From Algoriphagus sp. AGSA1 (GTDB lineage: Bacteria > Bacteroidota > Bacteroidia > Cytophagales > Cyclobacteriaceae): a DNA stretch of 48,855 nucleotides. Within the stretch, counting starts at the first letter, position 1. Every line of letters begins with the position of its first letter. The notes under the pieces were generated by a model. It saw nothing but the letters and a program-made list of their open reading frames with translations, had not been told where the DNA came from and made no database searches. Shown here in pieces: positions 43,044 through 48,855 of this stretch. Location of the stretch: contig NZ_JAJUWR010000036.1 in NCBI RefSeq assembly GCF_021390545.1, positions 1-48,855 of the forward strand, in the 5' to 3' direction. The translations under genes were made by a program, and so were the position numbers.

Positions 43044-44234
43044 TCATTCTGCCTTAGCGATCATTCCCAGAAACTCGACCAGTCCTACGGTCTCTATGTC
43101 TCCTCTCATCGGGAATCTGTCGGTACCTGAATAAACGACATATTTTTTGGTTGCGCCTATATCTTCACAGGCTCTGTGAAAACCTGATCTGATTGTCGGG
43201 GCACTGGATTTTTTGATTTCTATTCCCCATACTTCTTTTGATCCAAATTCTAAAACCAAGTCTATCTCTGCTTGATTACTTGAGCGATAATAACTTGCCG
43301 TCCAGTCAGCAGGTAATTGGTTCAGAATGTTCTCCATAACGAATCCTTCCCAGCTTGCTCCAACTGCCGGGTGCCCCAATAGCTGATCAAAAGAAGAGAT
43401 ATTTAATAAGCTATGCAATAAGCCTGTGTCTCGAATATATACTTTTGGAGTTTTTACCAGCCGCTTTTTGGTGTTGCCAGACCAAGGGTGTACCTGTCTC
43501 ACCATGAAGAAATCCTGAAGGATATCCAGGTAATTTCGGGCAGTGGTATGGCTTACTTCCAGACTTTTGGCAATCTCCGTCAACACTGCCTGCTGTCCGT
43601 GATAATGAGCAAGCATGGACCAGAAGCGTTTCATTCTTGTGGCCGGAACTTGCGGGCCAAAGAGCGGGATGTCTTTTTCCACATACGTGGAAATAAAGTC
43701 TCGGCGCCAGTTCTGACTCTGAATTTCTGATTCTGCTAGATAGCTGTCCGGAAAGCCACCACGAAACCATAGTTTCTCTACGTTAAATCCTAGAGGATCA
43801 TTCAGAGTAAGTTCATTGACGGAAAATGGATTCAGCTCCAAGTACCGAATTCTTCCTGCAAGAGATTCAGAGGATTGTTGCAAAAGGTCTCTTGAGGCAG
43901 AGCCTAACAGAAGAAAATGACCAGCACGCTCTCCATTTCTCCTTCGCAAATCTACCAGAGCTCGGATCACAGGGAAGAGTTCTGGTTTTCTTTGTACCTC
44001 ATCGATAACCAAGAGCTGATTTTCAAAGCGTCTTAAATAGCCTTCTGCATCATCGAGCTTGGCCAAATCAGAAGTTAGTTCCAAATCCAAATAATGGATG
44101 GGCTTGCCTAGAGTAGTCTTAGCCAGATCTAGGGCTAGTGTGGTTTTACCTACTTGTCTTGGGCCTAGAATAACTACAACCGGCATATTTCTTAGACTTT
44201 CGATAAGCTTGCTTTCCAATGTTCTTGTGATCAT
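43044..44234 (-). CDS. DUF4143 family ATPase (AAA_14) with PD-(D/E)XK-like C-terminus
   Basis: 396 residues. An N-terminal P-loop ATPase with Walker A GPRQVGKT (24-31) and Walker B LLVIDEVQ (Asp78-Glu79). The 'ISTYVEKDIPLFG' and 'LLHSLLNI' parts are typical of the AAA_14/DUF4143 family. The C-terminal DUF4143 domain keeps nuclease-fold residues: EIDLVLEF near 330 and GIEIKKS near 345. Homologues are numerous, patchy and often multicopy in Bacteroidota and Archaea, and the biological role is unknown. Here the gene is bracketed by inverted repeats and has repeated 13-mers in its upstream region. Confidence 0.9.
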   Translation of the reverse strand: MITRTLESKLIESLRNMPVVVILGPRQVGKTTLALDLAKTTLGKPIHYLDLELTSDLAKLDDAEGYLRRFENQLLVIDEVQRKPELFPVIRALVDLRRRNGERAGHFLLLGSASRDLLQQSSESLAGRIRYLELNPFSVNELTLNDPLGFNVEKLWFRGGFPDSYLAESEIQSQNWRRDFISTYVEKDIPLFGPQVPATRMKRFWSMLAHYHGQQAVLTEIAKSLEVSHTTARNYLDILQDFFMVRQVHPWSGNTKKRLVKTPKVYIRDTGLLHSLLNISSFDQLLGHPAVGASWEGFVMENILNQLPADWTASYYRSSNQAEIDLVLEFGSKEVWGIEIKKSSAPTIRSGFHRACEDIGATKKYVVYSGTDRFPMRGDIETVGLVEFLGMIAKAE

Positions 44235-44244
44235 CTTTTCTTCA

Positions 44245-44262
44245 TTGTAATTTCAAATTACA
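44245..44262. repeat. Palindrome at the DUF4143 start
   Basis: An 8-bp-arm palindrome (TGTAATTT-c-AAATTACA at 44246-44262) sits 12 nt before the DUF4143 start codon. It contains the same TTTCAAATTACAT 13-mer as the long hairpin 20 bp further on. It could be an operator for autoregulation. Confidence 0.65.
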
Positions 44263-44274
44263 TAAAAAAATAAT

Positions 44275-44321
44275 AAAAACCATGTAATTTGAAAGTTAAA
44301 CTTTCAAATTACATGGTTTTT
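44275..44321. repeat. 22-bp inverted repeat upstream of the DUF4143 gene
   Basis: A perfect inverted repeat of 22 bp arms (44275-44296 with 44300-44321) and a 3-nt loop. Its arms carry the 13-mer ATGTAATTTGAAA at 44282 and its inverse TTTCAAATTACAT at 44302, matching the one at 44251. The T-run on the plus strand side could let it terminate transcription, but there is no plus-strand gene before it. It lies between the divergent DUF4143 gene and the gene at 44450. Confidence 0.78.
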
Positions 44322-44449
44322 TAAATAAAGTATGAAGATTATTTTTAGTGCTTTTTCAAGTTTTCGAGTATATATTTCTGTCCATAATGAGATAAAGGTT
44401 ACCATTTAAAGGGCTATGCTAAATCAATTGGTTTTGTTACTTTTAGTTA

Positions 44450-45208
44450 ATGGCAGAAAAGAAGAAAAAACAGGGCAATAACAGCTTTCTAAAAGGAATT
44501 GCTTGGTTGCTTCTAGGCATAATTGTTTCCATTTTTTTAGTCCCACTATTTCTTCCAGAGAGATTCTGTTTTGCTTCAATCGATTATGCAACTTTTGTTG
44601 GAGGACTAGCAGGGCCTTTGGCTGCTTTGGTAGGCTTTATTTATGTGTATCTAACTTTTCTAGGTCAGCAAAGACAATTGGATGAGCAGAGAGAAAGGCT
44701 TGATAAGGAAGATTTTATAAAACAAAGTGAGAATGCATCAAAGCAGTTTTCAGAATATCTGACTATCTGGATTGATATAAGATCAAAAATACAATACTCT
44801 ACAGGCTCTATTGGAGATCAGGCATTTGATGATTGGTGGGGCAATGTCAAAGGAGCTGTACAAAAAGGATTGGTTTCCATTGGTGAAGATGTAAATAACC
44901 CTGTAGCTTTAACCAAGAGTCTAAAGAGACACTTTTATTCCAAAGGCTTTAATGGAAAGAACGACCAGTACGATAATTTTTTAAGAGTGATCTACTTGTT
45001 ATTTGAGATTGCAGAACAGAATGATTTTCAGGATAGGGTAAATATCCTTGAAAGTTTTATGACTAGAGCTGAGAAAGCCATTCTTGTTTATTCTGCAACA
45101 TTCATTGATCAAAATAAATCTGCTATCAAACTTTTCAAATCTGGATTTTGTCAAAGTTTACCCGATGATTATTTGATTTCTCCAGATCACAAAAAGATGA
45201 TTTTCTGA
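44450..45208 (+). CDS. Membrane coiled-coil protein resembling putative abortive-infection (PutAbiC) proteins
   Basis: 252 residues. Two N-terminal membrane helices (about 13-33 and 44-66) are followed by a Gln/Glu-rich coiled coil ('QQRQLDEQRERLDKEDF', about 72-100) and a helical C-terminal domain with 'YDNFLRVIYLLFEI' near 180. The order (membrane pair, 'GPLAALVGFIYVYLTF', Q-rich linker, helical domain with Y-x-x-x-x-R-x-x-Y) resembles the putative phage abortive-infection family PF16872, by layout only. The gene is richer in A+T than its surroundings. It lies between the DUF4143 hairpins and tRNA-Leu, a site that often gathers foreign genes. A housekeeping function cannot be excluded. Confidence 0.5.
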   Translation: MAEKKKKQGNNSFLKGIAWLLLGIIVSIFLVPLFLPERFCFASIDYATFVGGLAGPLAALVGFIYVYLTFLGQQRQLDEQRERLDKEDFIKQSENASKQFSEYLTIWIDIRSKIQYSTGSIGDQAFDDWWGNVKGAVQKGLVSIGEDVNNPVALTKSLKRHFYSKGFNGKNDQYDNFLRVIYLLFEIAEQNDFQDRVNILESFMTRAEKAILVYSATFIDQNKSAIKLFKSGFCQSLPDDYLISPDHKKMIF

Positions 45209-45239
45209 AATGTTTGCCAATAGTTTGCCAAAAAATGCA

Positions 45240-45273
45240 AAAACCCCTTCAAAATTGCTTCTGAAGGGGTTTT
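45240..45273. terminator. Bidirectional terminator between the 44450 gene and tRNA-Leu
   Basis: An 11-bp stem (45240-45250 with 45263-45273; CCCCTTC core) with a 12-nt loop and AT-runs on both sides. It can end transcription of the plus-strand gene and of the tRNA on the minus strand. Confidence 0.8.
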
Positions 45274-45276
45274 GTG

Positions 45277-45358
45277 TACCCAGAGCCGGAGTCGAACCGG
45301 CACGCCTTGCGGCATTGGTGTTTGAGACCAACGCGTCTACCAATTCCGCCATCTGGGC
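45277..45358 (-). tRNA. tRNA-Leu (CAA anticodon)
   Basis: 82 nt, a class II tRNA on the minus strand. The acceptor stem is GCCCAGA paired with TCTGGGT (with a terminal G-U), discriminator A, and no encoded CCA. The anticodon loop CTCAAAC (45320-45326) gives CAA, reading UUG. The long variable arm and the 'GGTTCGACTCC' T-loop are present. It is transcribed away from the monooxygenase-fold gene and toward a shared terminator. Genes at its 3' side (42.5-45.2 kb) look accessory, as expected for a tRNA integration site. Confidence 0.97.
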
Positions 45359-45447
45359 TTTTGGTAAGTCTGGCCTTCCACCTGACTTGGCCCCATCACT
45401 TGCGTAACGGGATGCAAATATGAGGAAAGAATTTTTTTTCTACAAAC

Positions 45448-45747
45448 TCATTTTTCTACTTCTTCTATCTTTTTTGAACTGAATGCTATAGGCTTTTCAG
45501 AAAAGAGTGTTTTTGTAAATGCCCAAATAGATTTAAAAAGGTCAGAATCACGGTATTGATTTAGCTTTTCCTCACTTTCCCAGTGGCTATGAGTCAGGAA
45601 AATATTTTTATCATTTTCATCCTGCCATAGTTCCAGGAGATGACAGCCGGGGAAATTCCTGATTAATTTCTTATTTGAATTAAAATTCTCCAAAAAATCT
45701 TCTACAGCCTCAGGCTTGAAAGTCATCCGTACTATACGTATCAGCAT
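45448..45747 (-). CDS. Antibiotic biosynthesis monooxygenase (ABM) domain protein
   Basis: 99 residues, a single dimeric alpha-beta barrel ABM domain: 'MLIRIVRMTFKPEAVEDFLENF' at the start and 'NIFLTHSHWESEEKLNQYRDSDLF' in the middle are typical. Members include quinol monooxygenases and haem-degrading or unknown proteins; no catalytic assignment is possible. Its start codon overlaps the stop codon of the upstream SAM hydrolase gene by 1 base (TGATG), so it is translationally coupled. Confidence 0.85.
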   Translation of the reverse strand: MLIRIVRMTFKPEAVEDFLENFNSNKKLIRNFPGCHLLELWQDENDKNIFLTHSHWESEEKLNQYRDSDLFKSIWAFTKTLFSEKPIAFSSKKIEEVEK

Positions 45748-46517
45748 CAGGCATGAAAGGTTACATATACAACACTGTCATATTTCAACCCGAGCAAATC
45801 TCCTCCGTGCCCATGGTTGATCCCGATTTCCAATAAATCAAGACTGTTGAAGAAGGCAAAGCAGTCACCAGGTTCCACCTGATCGTACCCTTTGTGAAGC
45901 TTGCTAACCGATTCCCGGCCGAATTCTATAGTGAATTTGCCAGGGTTTAATTTGTCGAAAATGGATTTGTTGATGTTGGTGATCAGATTTCCATAGCGAT
46001 CTACCCGGAGTACATGACCGATAATGTTCTCCCGCGTTGCTTTTGGATGACGGGACATTAGCTTTCGGAAGTTTTTCAAAGGCGCCCCAAAATCATGGAT
46101 CGCTGCTCCACTGGCAACTTTTGCGGCGATCGGCGCTAGAATGTCCTTTGCCGGAAATGTAGAATCCTGCAAGTGAATATCTGCAAACTGAACAAGAATT
46201 CCCGGATCATGGTCAGCAAGGAGGCTTAGGATTCCGTTATTTGGGCCGATAAAAATATGTTCTTCCAATTTAACCCCGATATAGCCATGGGTAATACTGC
46301 CCGTTGTATTAAGGCATACCAAGTGTACGGTTCCCTTAGGGAAATCCCTGAACGTGGCACGTAACACAAATGCAGCGTGTGCAATGTCAAACGTGTCGAT
46401 ATTGTGCGAAATATCGATGATGTTAAGCTGAGGGTTAACGGCAAGCATTTTAGCTTTTACCGTCGGTACGTAGTAATCTTTGTCCCCGAAATCTGAGAGG
46501 AATGTAACCAATGCCAT
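45747..46517 (-). CDS. SAM hydroxide adenosyltransferase (DUF62 family)
   Basis: 256 residues. The start 'VTFLSDFGDKDYYVPTVKAKML' contains the family's Asp and 'DISHNIDTFDIAHAAFVLR' follows. The fold family includes fluorinase and chlorinase, but widespread members such as this hydrolyse S-adenosylmethionine to adenosine and methionine. 'IFIGPNNGILSLL' and 'RVDRYGNLITNI' are typical. Genes in this family are conserved across bacteria and archaea without a clear cellular role. It is divergent from phoH with about 106 bp between and is coupled to the ABM gene downstream. Confidence 0.92.
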   Translation of the reverse strand: MALVTFLSDFGDKDYYVPTVKAKMLAVNPQLNIIDISHNIDTFDIAHAAFVLRATFRDFPKGTVHLVCLNTTGSITHGYIGVKLEEHIFIGPNNGILSLLADHDPGILVQFADIHLQDSTFPAKDILAPIAAKVASGAAIHDFGAPLKNFRKLMSRHPKATRENIIGHVLRVDRYGNLITNINKSIFDKLNPGKFTIEFGRESVSKLHKGYDQVEPGDCFAFFNSLDLLEIGINHGHGGDLLGLKYDSVVYVTFHA

Positions 46518-46541
46518 AGAAGCAAGTCAATTAAATTTATG

Positions 46542-46549
46542 TACTTTTG
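46542..46549 (+). promoter_or_regulatory. TAnnTTTG -7 element upstream of phoH
   Basis: TACTTTTG matches the -7 consensus exactly and lies about 75 bp upstream of the phoH start codon. A -33 TTTG at the right spacing is not evident. Confidence 0.4.
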
Positions 46550-46623
46550 TTTAGGAGGGGTTGGAACAAAAATAGAAATTTTATCCTTCTGCCTTCAATG
46601 AAAATCTAATCAATAAAATTAGT

Positions 46624-47613
46624 TTGGTCGAAAAAGTAATCACATTAGAAAATGTCCCCTTGGCAGAATTTTTAGGCGAAGCCAATGAGAATATCCGGCA
46701 AATTGCCGCTGCCTTTCCCCAGAGTAAAATCATTTCCAGAGGCAATGAAATCAGAATCCAGGGTGGAGCCCCTGAGATCCTGAGGATTAATGATGTTCTC
46801 AACCTCCTGCTGGAACACATGGATAGATTTGGTCATCTCACTCCTGAGAATGTGAAGGACTATCTGGATGTAGAAGGAGTGCCTTTTGAGGATGCGAATC
46901 GTGATCAGGTAATAGTATTTGGCAATAAGGGGATCGTCATCAAGCCTAAATCCGCCAATCAGCGAAAACTCGTGGAATCTGCCATGACCAACGATCTGGT
47001 CTTTGCTTTAGGGCCGGCAGGGACGGGGAAAACCTACATAGCAGTAGCCCTGGCAGTAAGAGCTTTGAAAAACAGGGAGGTTAAGCGTATTATAATCACC
47101 AGACCTGCGGTAGAGGCCGGAGAAAATTTAGGTTTTCTACCTGGAGATCTGCAGGAAAAACTGGATCCATATCTAAGGCCTATTTACGATGCACTGCAGG
47201 ATATGGTGCCGGCAGAAAAACTGAAATACTACCAAGAAACCCGTGTAATCGAAATAGCTCCCTTGGCATATATGCGCGGACGAACGCTTCATGATGCATT
47301 TGTGTTGTTGGATGAAGCACAGAATACCACTAATGAGCAGATCAAAATGTTTTTGACCCGTATGGGGCCAAACTCCAAAGTGATCATCACCGGAGATCAG
47401 ACCCAAGTGGATCTGCCAATAAGGCAAAAGAGCGGATTATCAGAAGCCTTGAAAATACTCAAGGACGTAAAAGGGATAGGAATGGTGTACCTGAGTGGCA
47501 AGGATGTGGTAAGGCACAGGCTGGTGAAATCAATAATAGAAGCATACGAGAAAGACCATTATAGAAAAGAACAAGAAAGAGATGAGTCCTCAAGTAGAAA
47601 AAATAACGCATGA
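46624..47613 (+). CDS. phoH: PhoH family ATPase
   Basis: 330 residues from a TTG start at 46624; there is no ATG in frame near the conserved opening 'VEKVITLENVPLAEFLGEA', and the upstream ATG at 46598 hits a stop codon. Walker A GPAGTGKT is at 130-137, and the Walker B segment 'AFVLLDEAQN' is near 226, with 'TGDQTQVDLP' following. The N-terminal region resembles a KH-like RNA-binding domain ('QSKIISRGNEIRIQG'). PhoH proteins are ATPases linked to RNA metabolism and phosphate starvation in some bacteria. It overlaps the GNAT gene by 32 bp. Confidence 0.93.
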   Translation: MVEKVITLENVPLAEFLGEANENIRQIAAAFPQSKIISRGNEIRIQGGAPEILRINDVLNLLLEHMDRFGHLTPENVKDYLDVEGVPFEDANRDQVIVFGNKGIVIKPKSANQRKLVESAMTNDLVFALGPAGTGKTYIAVALAVRALKNREVKRIIITRPAVEAGENLGFLPGDLQEKLDPYLRPIYDALQDMVPAEKLKYYQETRVIEIAPLAYMRGRTLHDAFVLLDEAQNTTNEQIKMFLTRMGPNSKVIITGDQTQVDLPIRQKSGLSEALKILKDVKGIGMVYLSGKDVVRHRLVKSIIEAYEKDHYRKEQERDESSSRKNNA

Positions 47614-48019
47614 TGAGCAGCTTAGGGCGGCATACAAGATCAGGGAAAAAGTCTTTGTAGTAGAACAGGGCGTTGATCCTCTGGACGAATATGATGAACA
47701 TGAGAAAGAGTCCAGCCATTTCATAGCTTATCTTAAGGGGGAGGCAGTAGGCACTGCACGGTGGAGAGTAACCCCTAAAGGCATCAAATTAGAAAGGTTT
47801 GCGGTATTGAAAAGCGCACGGGGCAAAGGAGTAGGCCAAGCGCTGGTTGATGCGGTTTTGAAAGACATACATGCCACTCCCGGAACTGCTGGCAAAACCA
47901 AGTACCTTCATGCGCAACTAACCGCAGTTCCTCTATATGCAAAATTCGGTTTTGAGAAGGTGGGGGAGGTTTTCGAAGAGTGTGCAATTTTGCATTACAA
48001 GATGCAATTGGCCAAATAA
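47582..48019 (+). CDS. GNAT family N-acetyltransferase
   Basis: 146 residues. Motif A is RFAVLKSARGKGVGQALVD (about 75-93), binding acetyl-CoA, and 'PLYAKFGFEKVGE' near 116 is motif B. 'REKVFVVEQGVDPLDEYDEHE' at the N-terminus is typical of the ElaA/YjcF-like group. Substrate unknown. The start lies 32 bp inside the end of phoH in another frame and no later in-frame ATG gives the N-terminal strand, so the overlap is accepted as real. The overlap suggests co-transcription. Confidence 0.9.
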   Translation: MSPQVEKITHDEQLRAAYKIREKVFVVEQGVDPLDEYDEHEKESSHFIAYLKGEAVGTARWRVTPKGIKLERFAVLKSARGKGVGQALVDAVLKDIHATPGTAGKTKYLHAQLTAVPLYAKFGFEKVGEVFEECAILHYKMQLAK

Positions 48020-48136
48020 TTGAGTGTGACTAAATCCAACTTATTTAATATTTTGAAATCAGGTATCTGGAAGCTTTCACTCAGGTGGGTGTTTTGCACA
48101 TACAAGGTTTCAAATGAGCATTAAAACATTTAAAAC

Positions 48137-48703
48137 ATGAAAAAGGTAATTTTTACTTTAATCCTGCTGGGAGGTATAGCCTCATTGGGTTATTCGCAAG
48201 CAGTGGTCTCATCTAGCAGCCAAAGATCCGGTGATTTCAGCAATGAGGTGAAGGCGAATTTTCTTAACCTGATTTGGCTGGGCTCTGTGGAACTAGGATA
48301 TGAGCGATATTTGAGCCCAGATCATTCCCTAGATCTGCAAGTGATGATCAATGACAGATTTGGGTTCAATAATCAGAAAAACGGCAAGACATACAAAACG
48401 AACGCTATCCAGGCTTCTATGAACTTTTACTTCGGAGATAGCAGAAATGGAAGGATTTACATTTATCCATTGGCCAAAATCAGGTTCGGGGATTTTGAAG
48501 AGCCTGCTGACAATGGTGGTATAAGTACCACTGATATGAATGCCTTTATTCTTGGTGCAGGCGGTGGGTACAAATGGGAGGTTTCTAATAATTTCGCCTT
48601 TGGCCCTTACCTAAGTGTTGCAAGGAATTTTAGTTCTGAAGTGTCTGATAGGTTCAGTAGTGTGGAGCTGAATGGTGGCTTTAGCCTAGGCTACAGGTTT
48701 TGA
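48137..48703 (+). CDS. Outer-membrane beta-barrel protein, function unknown
   Basis: 188 residues with a signal peptide (hydrophobic 'IFTLILLGGIASLGYSQ') and a small barrel, about eight strands, ending 'NGGFSLGYRF', the C-terminal aromatic signal. The segment 'FLNLIWLGSVELGYERYLSPDHSLDLQV' resembles DUF3575-type barrel proteins of Bacteroidota. It is preceded by a 117-bp gap after the GNAT gene and followed by the insertion-sequence-like end. No specific function can be given. Confidence 0.8.
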   Translation: MKKVIFTLILLGGIASLGYSQAVVSSSSQRSGDFSNEVKANFLNLIWLGSVELGYERYLSPDHSLDLQVMINDRFGFNNQKNGKTYKTNAIQASMNFYFGDSRNGRIYIYPLAKIRFGDFEEPADNGGISTTDMNAFILGAGGGYKWEVSNNFAFGPYLSVARNFSSEVSDRFSSVELNGGFSLGYRF

Positions 48704-48727
48704 CAAATCAACTATTTATTATGTAAA

Positions 48728-48855
48728 GGAGGCTGTCTCAAAAGTAGCTAGTTTAAAAGGCTAGTCGATTTCTCGGCTAGCCTTTCCTGTTTTAACTCAA
48801 AACATGTATTTTGAGGTGTGCAAAAACAAGACTTAAATGTAGCCTTTAAGGACTA
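48728..48855 (+). mobile_element. Left end of an insertion sequence (IS1182-like, partial, tentative)
   Basis: A sequence GGAGGCTGTCTCAAAAGTAG at 48728 resembles the terminal inverted repeats of IS1182-type elements known in Bacteroidota. It is followed by a hairpin (9-bp stem, 48756-48785) and a frame starting with GTG at 48818 that reads VQKQDLNVAFKDY to the window edge; the FKDY-type opening is like that of IS1182 transposases. Only about 128 bp are visible and no target duplication or second end can be checked. The hairpin could also be the terminator of the barrel gene. Confidence 0.45.
48818..48855 (+). CDS. Possible transposase N-terminus, cut by the window end
   Basis: The GTG at 48818 opens a frame of 12 full codons (VQKQDLNVAFKD...) that continues past the end. 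An in-frame stop codon is present just upstream (48812-48814). The 5' leader length of about 90 bp from the element end is normal for such elements. Too short for a firm call. Confidence 0.35.
   Translation, partial: MQKQDLNVAFKD

Noticed and set aside
45158..45407. Two open frames across the tRNA-Leu (one each strand).
   Set aside because: They are translations of the tRNA gene and its terminator; the 'MAELVDALVSN' type of peptide is a known artefact of tRNA-Leu.
1..48855. CRISPR array or prophage.
   Set aside because: No regularly spaced direct repeats, cas-like genes, integrase or phage structural genes were found on either strand.

Overview
The window reads as a chromosomal segment of a Bacteroidota bacterium, most likely order Cytophagales and close to Algoriphagus/Cyclobacteriaceae. 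Supporting signs are lineage-typical families (a DUF4293 membrane protein, the alternative two-domain GlmU-like protein, a tandem DUF4221-like lipoprotein cluster), many lipoproteins and C-terminal-aromatic outer-membrane barrels, very few Shine-Dalgarno sequences, and TAnnTTTG-type -7 promoter elements upstream of several genes. The genus is inferred, not proven.

Layout. 0-4.5 kb: dnaK with two tandem terminators, a MOSC/mARC-like protein and hemE. 4.5-8.9 kb: a minus-strand run led by truA, followed by an ABC exporter, an outer-membrane barrel and a membrane-anchored GyrI-like protein, then a collagen-stub lipoprotein. 9-13.4 kb: a DUF4293 protein, an ECF sigma / anti-sigma-like / outer-membrane protein cassette, a Cys/Met-type PLP enzyme and a DUF2214 protein. 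13.6-21.2 kb: comM/yifB, a lipoprotein sulfatase, an MsbA-like ABC exporter and a large Wzi/RemB-like outer-membrane protein. 21.5-29.8 kb: a long plus-strand run of rpmE2, GlmU-like, holB, a rimB-like protease, rimK, hemC, a cyclophilin, an RmlD-like reductase and a sodium:neurotransmitter-type symporter. 30-30.6 kb: an outer-membrane barrel. 30.7-35.4 kb: four tandem paralogous lipoproteins joined by ATGA overlaps. 35.5-39.7 kb: a tesA-like lipase divergent from a ybbA/ybbP-like ABC pair. 39.9-42.3 kb: an orphan MacB/FtsX-type permease. 42.5-45.2 kb: an accessory patch beside tRNA-Leu with a Cys-rich small protein, a DUF4143 ATPase bracketed by long perfect inverted repeats, and a membrane coiled-coil protein resembling putative abortive-infection proteins. 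45.4-48.7 kb: a monooxygenase-fold protein, a SAM hydrolase, phoH, a GNAT and an outer-membrane barrel. The right edge appears to enter an insertion sequence.

How genes work together. hemE and hemC are two tetrapyrrole steps at separate loci. rimB-like and rimK form a ribosomal S6 glutamate-tail editing pair. The sigma, anti-sigma and barrel genes look like a cell-surface signalling unit. The ybbA/ybbP-like pair with divergent tesA matches an arrangement known from Proteobacteria.

The most unusual parts are the DUF4143/tRNA-Leu patch with its repeated 13-mer and hairpins, the four-gene lipoprotein array, and two homologous leader segments of about 110 bp in front of unrelated genes (about 11.75 and 24.7 kb). 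No CRISPR array, prophage or complete mobile element is visible.
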